Source of the DNA: CAYLZW01 sp964388085
GTDB taxonomy: Bacteria; Myxococcota; UBA727; CAYLZW01
Direction: 5' to 3'
DNA: 6,405 bases
Assembly: GCA_964388085.1 (NCBI GenBank)
Contig: CAYLZW010000318.1
Location: 1-6,405 of the forward strand
Each line of letters opens with the position of its first letter. The stretch's first letter is position 1. The notes under the pieces are model-generated. The model worked only from the letters and a program-made list of their open reading frames with translations, had not been told where the DNA came from and ran no database searches. A program made the position numbers and the translations under genes. Below, piece after piece: positions 1-6,405 of the stretch.

Positions 1-2
1 GC

Positions 3-461
3 ACGTGCAAGGCCGACGTCGCCTACCTCGACCCGCCGTACAACCAGCACAGCTATCTCGGCAACTACCACGTGTGGGAGTCGCTCGTGGTCTGGGACAA
101 GCCCGCCGTGTACGGCGTCGCGCACAAGCGCGTGGACGTGAAGACGCGCAAGAGCGCGTTCAACTCCAAGCGCTCGTTCGCGGACGCGTTCACCGAGCTC
201 GTGCGCGCGCTCGACGCGGAGCTGCTCGTGGTGTCCTTTAGCGACGAGGGCTTTCTCTCGCGGGACGCCATCGAGAGCGTGCTGAGCGAGCGCGGCGAGG
301 TGGAGGTGCTCTCGCGCGACTACAAGCGCTACGTGGGCGCGCAGATCGGCATCTACAACCCGTCCGGTGAGCGCGTCGGCGAGGTGAGTCACCTGCGCAA
401 CACCGAGCTCGTCTACGTCGTGCGCACGCCAGCGCTCCTCGAACGACGGCTCACGGCCTGA
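3..461 (+). CDS. D12-class adenine-N6 DNA methyltransferase, C-terminal part (5' end outside window)
   Basis: This is the end of a DNA methyltransferase predicted to move a methyl group from S-adenosylmethionine to adenine N6 in DNA. The frame is open from the left edge to TGA at 459-461 (152 codons). Near the left edge it reads Y-L-D-P-P-Y-N-Q-H-S-Y, with DPPY at 30-41. DPPY is the catalytic motif IV of adenine-N6 methyltransferases, and the following N-Y-H-x-W-E context matches the D12 (Dam-like) class. Further on, V-V-S-F-S-D-E-G-F-L-S, R-D-Y-K-R-Y-V-G and S-H-L-R-N fit the C-terminal part of this class. The SAM-binding motif I and the start lie left of the window. A GTG at 72 is not a plausible start because it would remove DPPY. 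The target site, and whether the enzyme is solitary or part of a restriction-modification or phage-defence locus, cannot be read here. No restriction-endonuclease gene lies to its right. Confidence 0.88.
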   Translation, partial: TCKADVAYLDPPYNQHSYLGNYHVWESLVVWDKPAVYGVAHKRVDVKTRKSAFNSKRSFADAFTELVRALDAELLVVSFSDEGFLSRDAIESVLSERGEVEVLSRDYKRYVGAQIGIYNPSGERVGEVSHLRNTELVYVVRTPALLERRLTA

Positions 462-476
462 CGCGCGGGTACCTGG

Positions 477-1160
477 CTAGAGCGTGAAAATGGCGCCAAC
501 GCCGAGGTAGCCGCCGTTCAGCGGAGGCATCAGATAGCCGCCTTCGACGACGATGGAGAGCCAGTCCGTAACCCCGGCAACCAAGCCGATGGGCATCTCG
601 CGGATGCCGTGGAATGGAAAGGGGGCCTCATCGTAGAGCGGCAGCGCGATTCCAACGGTGGGCGCCGTGTAGACCCAGATGCTGCTGTTCGGAACCCGCT
701 GCGAGATGGGGATGCGCGCCACGACGCTGATATGCCTTCTCGTCGTGCGACCGTCGCCGATGAAGGTCATGTCGTCTTGCCAGTAGTCGCCGTAAGCCTC
801 GAAGCCGAAACGCATGTCGGGCAGGAAGTCCTGCTGCACGCGATAGCGGACCCCGGCGGATACCCCGAACTGGTTTCCACCGTAGCTACCATCGACGAGC
901 GAGACGCCGAGGCCACCGTGTCCGGCGACGAACAGGTCGAGGTCGGCTGCCGTGCGGAAAGTCCCCCACGCGTTCGCCACGGGCACGACGCCGGTGAGAG
1001 CTCCTTCGGTCGGGTCGAAGGCGATGCCAAGCTGCGGCACGACGCCGGCCTCGATGTTCCGCTCCGACGGCAGATCGTAGATGGGCCGGTACTGCGGCAC
1101 CGACGCACAGCCCGCGAACAGCGCGAACGCAACGAGAACGAGCGGGAGGCGCGGATGCAT
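477..1160 (-). CDS. Predicted outer-membrane lipoprotein with beta-rich body, function unknown
   Basis: I do not recognise a named family. From ATG at 1158-1160 the product is 227 residues. A type II signal peptide is visible: M-H-P-R, a hydrophobic stretch, then A-L-F-A-G-C with Cys18 as the lipidated residue. Phe at -3 is less usual than Leu/Val/Ile, and Ala at +2 would be compatible with outer-membrane sorting. The mature part is rich in Gly, aromatic and alternating polar/hydrophobic segments (for example around residues 97-124 and 143-150) and ends G-V-G-A-I-F-T-L, which suggests a small beta-barrel or beta-sandwich. An upstream in-frame ATG at 1221-1223 would add 21 residues, but that extension runs into the palindromic repeat and would precede the signal peptide, so I chose 1160. 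No strong ribosome binding site is seen; GGGG abuts the start. The gene converges on the methyltransferase with 15 bases between stops. Third-position GC appears somewhat lower than in neighbours by eye. Confidence 0.75.
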   Translation of the reverse strand: MHPRLPLVLVAFALFAGCASVPQYRPIYDLPSERNIEAGVVPQLGIAFDPTEGALTGVVPVANAWGTFRTAADLDLFVAGHGGLGVSLVDGSYGGNQFGVSAGVRYRVQQDFLPDMRFGFEAYGDYWQDDMTFIGDGRTTRRHISVVARIPISQRVPNSSIWVYTAPTVGIALPLYDEAPFPFHGIREMPIGLVAGVTDWLSIVVEGGYLMPPLNGGYLGVGAIFTL

Positions 1161-1194
1161 CCCCGATGCATATGTCAGGCGATCAACAACCGGA

Positions 1195-1275
1195 AATTCT
1201 CGCGCAAAGCCGCAAAGCCGCAAAGAACCACATCTCTGTGTTCCCTTTGCGGCTCTGCGGCTTTGCGCGAGAATT
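1195..1275. repeat. Long imperfect palindrome built from GCAAAGCC-type units (REP/REPIN-like candidate)
   Basis: The left arm (1195-1228) and right arm (1240-1275) are reverse complements apart from one T/C difference and a two-base insertion (two extra C in the right arm), around an 11-base centre. CACA/TGTG can pair further and leave a TCTC loop. Each arm has an internal 8-base period: GCAAAGCC, GCAAAGCC, GCAAAG on the left, and the complementary CTTTGCGG-type series on the right. The element ends in AATTCTCGCG / CGCGAGAATT. It lies between the end of the nuclease-like gene and the start of the lipoprotein gene, both on the minus strand. RNA from either strand would fold into a long stable hairpin, so it could stop or protect transcripts, but no T-run follows. 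It resembles dispersed palindromic repeats found in intergenic DNA. Copy number elsewhere in the genome cannot be seen from this window. Confidence 0.85.
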
Positions 1276-1306
1276 GTGTCCTGCGCTCGAACACGGGCAC
1301 GACGAG

Positions 1307-2167
<861 letters not shown>

Positions 2168-2286
2168 GGAAAGTCACTGCAACGCTCGCAACCTGATCCG
2201 CTTTGCATCAACGTAGCGCGCGACCCGACGACGGCGTGGTGCCATTTGCCTGTGCGCTATGCTCGCGCGGCGTTGGAGTGAACAGC
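2168..2286. promoter_or_regulatory. Divergent intergenic region, presumed to hold promoters for both flanking genes
   Basis: This 119-base gap separates the starts of two divergently read genes, so promoters for both probably lie here or overlap the gene starts. TATGCT at 2258-2263 is a weak -10-like hexamer for the rightward gene, but no -35 match sits at the normal spacing. I see no convincing promoter for the leftward gene and no operator-like palindrome. The call rests on gene orientation. Confidence 0.35.
2275..2278 (+). promoter_or_regulatory. Ribosome binding site (GGAG) for the multidomain regulator
   Basis: GGAG lies 8 bases before ATG at 2287. This fixes the start there rather than at the upstream in-frame ATG at 2203. 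An in-frame GTG at 2278-2280 overlaps the GGAG and is unlikely to be used. Confidence 0.6.
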
Positions 2287-4422
2287 ATGTCGATCCGTGT
2301 GCTCATCGCCGAGAGCGACCGCGCCACCGCGCGCATGCTGGAGGCGTCGCTCATCCGCTACGGCTTCGAGGTCTCGCGCGCCGAGGACGGCGAGGCGGCA
2401 GTGGAGATGTTCACGCCGCGATCCTTCGACGTGGTGCTGCTCGACGTCAGCCTGCCGCGCAAGAGCGGCATCGAGGCCGCGAAGGCGATCCGCACCTCGC
2501 CCGGCGGCAACCAGGTCGGCGTCGTGCTGACGAGCAGCAACACCGTGTCTCCCGAGATCGTGCTCGAGCTGCGCCGCGCGCAGGTGGACGGCTGGTTCAA
2601 CAAGCCGCTCGCCATGCGGGAGCTGCGCGACAAGCTGGCTGAGCTGGCGCACAAGTACACGGGCGCTACCTCGGAGCTGCTGCACGTCGAGAGCGGACGA
2701 CGTGTGCTCGCGAGGGCCACGGCGTCGCCCCCGACGCCGGCGACGCGCTCCGCCGCGGCGCCCCAGCCGGCGACGGCGCCGACGACGGCGCCCGTGTCCG
2801 AGGCCGCGCCTCGCACCGTGCGCGTGACGAGAGCGGAGGTGTCGGCGGCCGTGTCGTCCGAGCCCGTCATCGTCCCGCCGGCGCCCCCGGGCAGCTTTCC
2901 GTCGCCGCCGCCCACGAGCAGCGAGCGGCTCGCGGTGCCGAGAGGTCCGCCGCTCGCCAGCGAGGCGCAGACCGTCGACGATGTGCACGCGTCCGCGCGC
3001 ATGATGCTGCGTCTGGCGCGCGCCCGGGCGACCGGCGTCTACATCCTCACGCAGCGTGACGCCGAGGCGAAGGTCGCCTTCATTCAAGGCGTCATGGTCG
3101 GCGCCATGGACAACTCCACCGAGCACCGGCTGCTCTCGCGCCTCGTGCGCCGCGGCGTGCTGCAGGAGGAAGACGTCAACGAGGTGCTGCTGTACTCGCG
3201 CGAGCACAATCTACGCGCCGCCGAGGCCGTGCTCGCGCTCGAGCACTGCGACGCGGAGACGTTGCTCGACGAGCTCGAGCAGCAGGCGGCCGCGCGCCTG
3301 GTCATGGCCGCCGGCTGGCGCGGCGGCGAGATGCGCTTCGTCGAGGACAAAGCCGAGGTCGAGCGCTTGGCCATCTCGCGCTTCGATGCATACGAGGTCG
3401 TGTTCCGCCGCTTCGACCAGCCGCCCGATCCCGTCATGGTGGGTGCCTGGATGGAGCGCGCCGGTGACGACGAGATCAAGACCAGCCGCGACTTCGAGGA
3501 CGGCCTCGTGGCCTACGCGCGCGTGTCGCCGAGGTCGCCGCTGCCGAGCATCCTGTTCGGTCGCCCGCCGAACCTCAAATCGGTGGAGGCGCAGATCGGA
3601 CAGTGGGCGCCGGCCGAACGAGACAAGCTGGTCGGTCACGTGTACGGCATGTGGGTGGCGGGCCTCTTGCGCTTGCCGGGCGACGAGCTCGTCGACGAGC
3701 GCCCCGTCCCGCGGCCGGTGCGCTCGGAGGAGGTGGACCGCGCGGTGCCCGACAAGGCGGCCTGCGCGCTGGTGCGTGCCGAGTGGATGCACGCGCAGGG
3801 CCGCAACTATTACGACGTGCTGGGCATCGCGAACGACGCCGACGAGGTCCTCATCGGCGACGCGTTGGCGGCCTATCGCGAGCGCTTCGGCAAAGAGAGC
3901 TTGGGCAAGCGGCCGATCGGCCCGGTCGAGGGGCTCGCGCAGGAGCTGTGGGCCCTCATCGAGGACATCGAGATCACCTTGCTCGACGCTCCCCAGCGCA
4001 GCTTCTACGACGCCACGCTCGAGGAGGCGGCGGATCCAAGCTCCGTCGAGCAGAGCATCAACGCGGACGCACACTTCCTCGAGGGCAAGGTCGCGCTCTC
4101 GAGCGGGGACTTGAAGACCGCCAAGACGGCCTTCGAGCTCGCGGTCACCTGCGCGTCGGACAACGCCGAGTACCAGAGCTACCTCGCCTGGACCGACTTC
4201 CTCGACGGGGCCGCCCTCATCGAGGGCGCGCGCTCGACGCTGAAGGCGGCCGCGGCCGCGGACAAGAACGCGATGCGGCCGGTGTTGTTGCTCGGTCTCG
4301 CGGCCGAGCGCATGGGCGATCTCGACGGGGCGAAGGCGGCGTTCGAGGAGGCGCTCGCGCGGGCGCCCGACAACGCGGAGATCGAGAGCGCGTTGGCGCG
4401 GGTGAAGCGCGAGGAGGGGTAG
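2287..4422 (+). CDS. Response regulator fused to DUF4388 (PATAN-like), degenerate J-like and TPR domains
   Basis: This 711-residue protein is probably a cytoplasmic signalling adaptor. Residues 1-122 form a CheY-like receiver: V-L-I-A-E-S-D, phosphoacceptor Asp53 in V-V-L-L-D-V-S-L-P, Thr82 in V-L-T-S-S, and Lys106 in F-N-K-P-L. The usual acidic pair reads Glu9-Ser10, so one metal-binding acid is replaced. Residues about 127-228 are a disordered Pro/Ala/Thr-rich linker. Residues about 229-352 match DUF4388, including A-F-I-Q-G-V-M-V-G-A, a helical R-L-V-R-R-G-V-L segment and G-G-E-M-R-F-V-E-D. Residues about 355-500 are helical and unassigned. Residues about 504-577 are J-like, opening N-Y-Y-D-V-L-G-I and closing L-L-D-A-P-Q-R-S-F-Y-D, but the HPD tripeptide is absent near 535-540. 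Residues about 592-697 hold roughly three TPRs, for example A-F-E-L-A-V and A-F-E-E-A-L-A-R-A-P-D-N. No DNA-binding or enzymatic output domain is seen, so output is probably through protein contacts. No partner histidine kinase lies in the window. ATG at 2287 is chosen from the GGAG and the typical receiver N-terminus. Confidence 0.88.
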   Translation: MSIRVLIAESDRATARMLEASLIRYGFEVSRAEDGEAAVEMFTPRSFDVVLLDVSLPRKSGIEAAKAIRTSPGGNQVGVVLTSSNTVSPEIVLELRRAQVDGWFNKPLAMRELRDKLAELAHKYTGATSELLHVESGRRVLARATASPPTPATRSAAAPQPATAPTTAPVSEAAPRTVRVTRAEVSAAVSSEPVIVPPAPPGSFPSPPPTSSERLAVPRGPPLASEAQTVDDVHASARMMLRLARARATGVYILTQRDAEAKVAFIQGVMVGAMDNSTEHRLLSRLVRRGVLQEEDVNEVLLYSREHNLRAAEAVLALEHCDAETLLDELEQQAAARLVMAAGWRGGEMRFVEDKAEVERLAISRFDAYEVVFRRFDQPPDPVMVGAWMERAGDDEIKTSRDFEDGLVAYARVSPRSPLPSILFGRPPNLKSVEAQIGQWAPAERDKLVGHVYGMWVAGLLRLPGDELVDERPVPRPVRSEEVDRAVPDKAACALVRAEWMHAQGRNYYDVLGIANDADEVLIGDALAAYRERFGKESLGKRPIGPVEGLAQELWALIEDIEITLLDAPQRSFYDATLEEAADPSSVEQSINADAHFLEGKVALSSGDLKTAKTAFELAVTCASDNAEYQSYLAWTDFLDGAALIEGARSTLKAAAAADKNAMRPVLLLGLAAERMGDLDGAKAAFEEALARAPDNAEIESALARVKREEG

Positions 4423-4440
4423 CGCCGAGTGACGCGCACG

Positions 4441-4484
4441 CGGAGGCCCGTCTGGAAAGCGCCGGCGGACCTTCGCGGCCTCCG
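4441..4484. terminator. Inverted repeat between convergent genes, possible bidirectional terminator
   Basis: CGGAGGCC at 4441-4448 is matched by its reverse complement GGCCTCCG at 4477-4484, with 28 bases between. It sits in the 66-base gap between the regulator stop (4422) and the ileS stop (4489), where a shared terminator would be expected. The loop is long and neither side has a T-run, so this is not a classic intrinsic terminator; an 8-base GC-rich match can also arise by chance in this DNA. Confidence 0.25.
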
Positions 4485-4488
4485 TCGC

Positions 4489-6405
4489 TCAAGCCTTCTC
4501 GAGCCGAACGCTCAATTGGTGTCCATCGACGTCCAGGACCTCGCCGAAGGGCTGGGTGATCGAGAGCTCGCTCGCGAGCACCTCGTCCGCGATACGCGCC
4601 TGGTGCTCGTCCAGCGCTCGCTCGAGCTGCGCATCGCCGGCGCCGAGGGTGAGCTGCACGCGGTCGGTGACCTCGAGGCCGGTCTCCTTGCGCAGCTTCT
4701 GCAGGCGGCTCACCACCTCGCGCATCAGGCCCTCGCGCACGAGGTCGTCGTCGAGCGCGGTGTCGAGCGCGACCGTCAAGGGGCCCTGGGACTCGAGCAC
4801 GACGTCGCCCTTGGCGGTGCGCGTGACCAGCACGTCCTCGGCCGTGACGCTTTCACCGACGACGTCCAGGCTGCCGCCGCCCTCGAGCGTCGACCACTCC
4901 TCGCGGCTCAGCTCGCCGATGCGCTCGGCCGCTGCTTTCATCTTCTTGCCGAGGCGTTTGCCGAGCGTCTTGAAGTTCGCCTTGAAGCTGACGTCGCAGA
5001 GCGCCGCGTCGTCGGCCATGACCAGCACGGCGCGAACGTTGAGCTCGTCCTTCAGCAGATCCTCGTGCTCCTGCAAGGCCGCCCGCGCCGCCTGATCGTG
5101 CGTGACGACGGTGACGCTCTTGAGCGGCTGGCGCGTCCTCAGCTTGTGCTTCTCGCGCAGCGCGCGGCCCATGCCGACCACCTGGCGCGCCACGGCCATC
5201 TTCTGCTCGAGGGCGCGATCGATCTTCGTCTCCTCCGCGAGCGGATAGCTGCAGAGGTGCACGCTGTCCTCGTCCCCTTGCTGCATGCCGGGCTCGCGCA
5301 CGAGGTTTTGGTAGAGGCGCTCGGTGATGAACGGCATCACGGGCGCGATGACCTTCGAGAAGGTGACCAGCACCTCGTAGAGCGTGGCGTAGGCGGCGGC
5401 CTTGTCCTTCCGGCCGGCCTCGTCGTCATTCGAGCGCCAGAAGCGGCGGCGGCTGCGGCGGATGTACCAGTTGGTCAGGTCGTCGATGAAGCCGACCATG
5501 GGCTTGACCACGCGATAGAGAAAGTAGCCCTCCATCTCGCGGTTCACGTCCTCCACGAGGGACTGCAGCACGCTCAAGATCCAGCGGTCGAGCTCGGAGC
5601 GCTCGCTCACCGGAGGCGCGCTCTCCAAACCGGACCTCGGATCCCAGTCGTCGATGTTCGCGTACTGCACGAAGAACGACCACGCGTTCACGAGCGGGAG
5701 CAGCACCGTGCGCACGACCTCACGGACGCCGGACTCGCTGAAGCGCAGCGGCTCGGCGCGCACGACGGGAGAGTCGATGAGATAGGCGCGCAGAGCGTCC
5801 GCGCCCATGTCGTCGAGCAGGGCCATCGGGTCCGGGTAGTTGCGCTTCGACTTCGACATCTTGGAGCCGTCCTCGGCGAGGACGAGCCCATTGACGATGC
5901 AGTTCTTGAACGGCGCCTTGTCGAACAGCGCCGTCGAGAGCACGAGCAGCGTGTAGAACCAGCCGCGCGTCTGATCGAGGCCCTCGGCGATGAACTCCGC
6001 GGGGAAGCCCTCATGGAAGCCGGCCTGGTTCTCGAACGGGTAATGCACCTGCGCGTAGGGCATCGAGCCCGACTCGAACCAGCAATCGAACACCTCGGGT
6101 ACGCGCCGCATGGTGCCGTCGCAGCCCGCGCCGTCTGGTCCGCGGCATTTGAAGGTGAGGTGATCGATCTTGTGCGGGTGCAGGTCGCTGACCTCCTCGC
6201 CGCTCCGCTCCGAGAGCGACTGAGCGCTGCCGAGGCACTCGACGTGGGACGGGTCCTGGTCACAGCGCCAGAGCGGGATGGGCGTGCCCCAGAAGCGGTT
6301 CCGCGAGATGGCCCAATCGCGTGCGTCGGCGAGCCAGTTGCCGAAGCGCTTCTGGCCGACCGCCTCGGGCACCCAATGAATGGTCTGGTTGTGCTTCACC
6401 ATGCG
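4489..6405 (-). CDS. ileS: Isoleucyl-tRNA synthetase, C-terminal part, class-2-like (5' end outside window)
   Basis: This enzyme charges tRNA-Ile with isoleucine using ATP, in the cytoplasm. The frame is open to the right edge, so 638 residues are present; the signal-1 (HIGH) motif, the start and most of the editing domain lie outside. Counting from Met at 6402, the fragment opens in the catalytic core (W-V-P-E, then D-W-A-I-S-R-N-R-F-W-G-T-P-I-P). Cys47, Cys56, Cys86 and Cys94 form a likely metal-binding insertion, followed by V-F-D-C-W-F-E-S-G-S-M-P. Next come D-Q-T-R-G-W-F-Y and the ATP-binding K-M-S-K-S at 181-185 (5848-5862). N-W-Y-I-R-R-S-R-R-R-F-W-R at 311-323 belongs to the anticodon-binding helical domain. 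The long tail (about 400-637) lacks the C-terminal Cys4 zinc finger of E. coli-type enzymes. Together with S-K-R-N-Y-P-D-P after the signature, this fits the eukaryote-like bacterial class 2, often linked to mupirocin tolerance. It converges on the regulator. TGA at 4489-4491 ends it. Confidence 0.95.
   Translation of the reverse strand, partial: RMVKHNQTIHWVPEAVGQKRFGNWLADARDWAISRNRFWGTPIPLWRCDQDPSHVECLGSAQSLSERSGEEVSDLHPHKIDHLTFKCRGPDGAGCDGTMRRVPEVFDCWFESGSMPYAQVHYPFENQAGFHEGFPAEFIAEGLDQTRGWFYTLLVLSTALFDKAPFKNCIVNGLVLAEDGSKMSKSKRNYPDPMALLDDMGADALRAYLIDSPVVRAEPLRFSESGVREVVRTVLLPLVNAWSFFVQYANIDDWDPRSGLESAPPVSERSELDRWILSVLQSLVEDVNREMEGYFLYRVVKPMVGFIDDLTNWYIRRSRRRFWRSNDDEAGRKDKAAAYATLYEVLVTFSKVIAPVMPFITERLYQNLVREPGMQQGDEDSVHLCSYPLAEETKIDRALEQKMAVARQVVGMGRALREKHKLRTRQPLKSVTVVTHDQAARAALQEHEDLLKDELNVRAVLVMADDAALCDVSFKANFKTLGKRLGKKMKAAAERIGELSREEWSTLEGGGSLDVVGESVTAEDVLVTRTAKGDVVLESQGPLTVALDTALDDDLVREGLMREVVSRLQKLRKETGLEVTDRVQLTLGAGDAQLERALDEHQARIADEVLASELSITQPFGEVLDVDGHQLSVRLEKA

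Noticed and set aside
1161..1223. N-terminal extension of the beta-rich lipoprotein from ATG at 1221-1223
   Set aside because: It is translated from the palindromic repeat and would bury the lipoprotein signal peptide 21 residues in.
1195..1275. CRISPR-like array suggested by repeated GCAAAG units
   Set aside because: The repeats are 8 bases, contiguous and mirrored, with no unique spacers, so this is a palindrome with internal tandem units.
2235..2263. Sigma-70-type promoter ending in TATGCT before the regulator
   Set aside because: The -10 match is partial and there is no acceptable -35 at 16-18 bases, so I do not list it as a separate promoter.
2203..2286. N-terminal extension of the regulator from an upstream in-frame ATG
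   Set aside because: The extra 28 residues do not resemble a receiver N-terminus and would cover the divergent promoter region; GGAG 8 bases before 2287 supports the later start.
2717..2812. GC-rich near-repetitive DNA encoding the Pro/Ala/Thr linker, considered as a tandem repeat
   Set aside because: The units are short and irregular; the similarity follows from codon bias for Pro, Ala and Thr in a flexible linker.
3211..4074. Long minus-strand open frame (287 codons) inside the regulator gene
   Set aside because: Its composition (Arg/His/Ala/Val-rich, no motifs) is that of a complement of GC-rich coding DNA; the plus strand has clear domains.
3603..4559. Plus-strand open frame (318 codons) overlapping the regulator and the end of ileS
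   Set aside because: It is a frame-shifted shadow rich in Arg/Gly, crosses two convergent genes and has no recognisable domain.

Overview
The window is GC-rich, gene-dense bacterial chromosome with strong G/C preference at third codon positions and short intergenic gaps. The central gene fuses a receiver domain, a Pro/Ala-rich linker, a DUF4388 (PATAN-like) domain, a J-like domain and TPRs. Together with two lipoproteins and a class-2-type isoleucyl-tRNA synthetase, this points to Myxococcota (a deltaproteobacterial myxobacterium-like lineage). That placement is inferred from domain content and composition, not from a database match.

Layout, left to right. (1) Positions 3-461, + strand: the C-terminal part of a D12-class adenine-N6 DNA methyltransferase, cut by the left edge. 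(2) 477-1160, - strand: a predicted outer-membrane lipoprotein with a beta-rich body of unknown function, converging on the methyltransferase with only 15 bases between the stops. (3) 1161-1306: intergenic, dominated by a near-perfect palindrome (1195-1275) whose arms are built from an 8-base GCAAAGCC-type unit. (4) 1307-2167, - strand: an endonuclease/exonuclease/phosphatase-fold enzyme with a lipoprotein signal. (5) 2168-2286: divergent intergenic region. (6) 2287-4422, + strand: the 711-residue multidomain response regulator. (7) 4423-4488: short convergent gap with an inverted repeat. (8) 4489-6405, - strand: the C-terminal 638 residues of isoleucyl-tRNA synthetase; its 5' part lies past the right edge.

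The genes do not form an obvious single pathway. The two minus-strand lipoprotein genes (2167 to 1307, then 1160 to 477) are co-directional, but a 146-base gap containing the palindrome separates them, so co-transcription is uncertain. The regulator is divergent from the lipoprotein pair and convergent with ileS. I see no RNA genes, CRISPR array, insertion sequence or integrase. The most unusual item is the regulator, whose J-like domain lacks the HPD tripeptide and whose receiver domain lacks one of the usual N-terminal acidic residues. I did not find convincing evidence of a new multigene system here.
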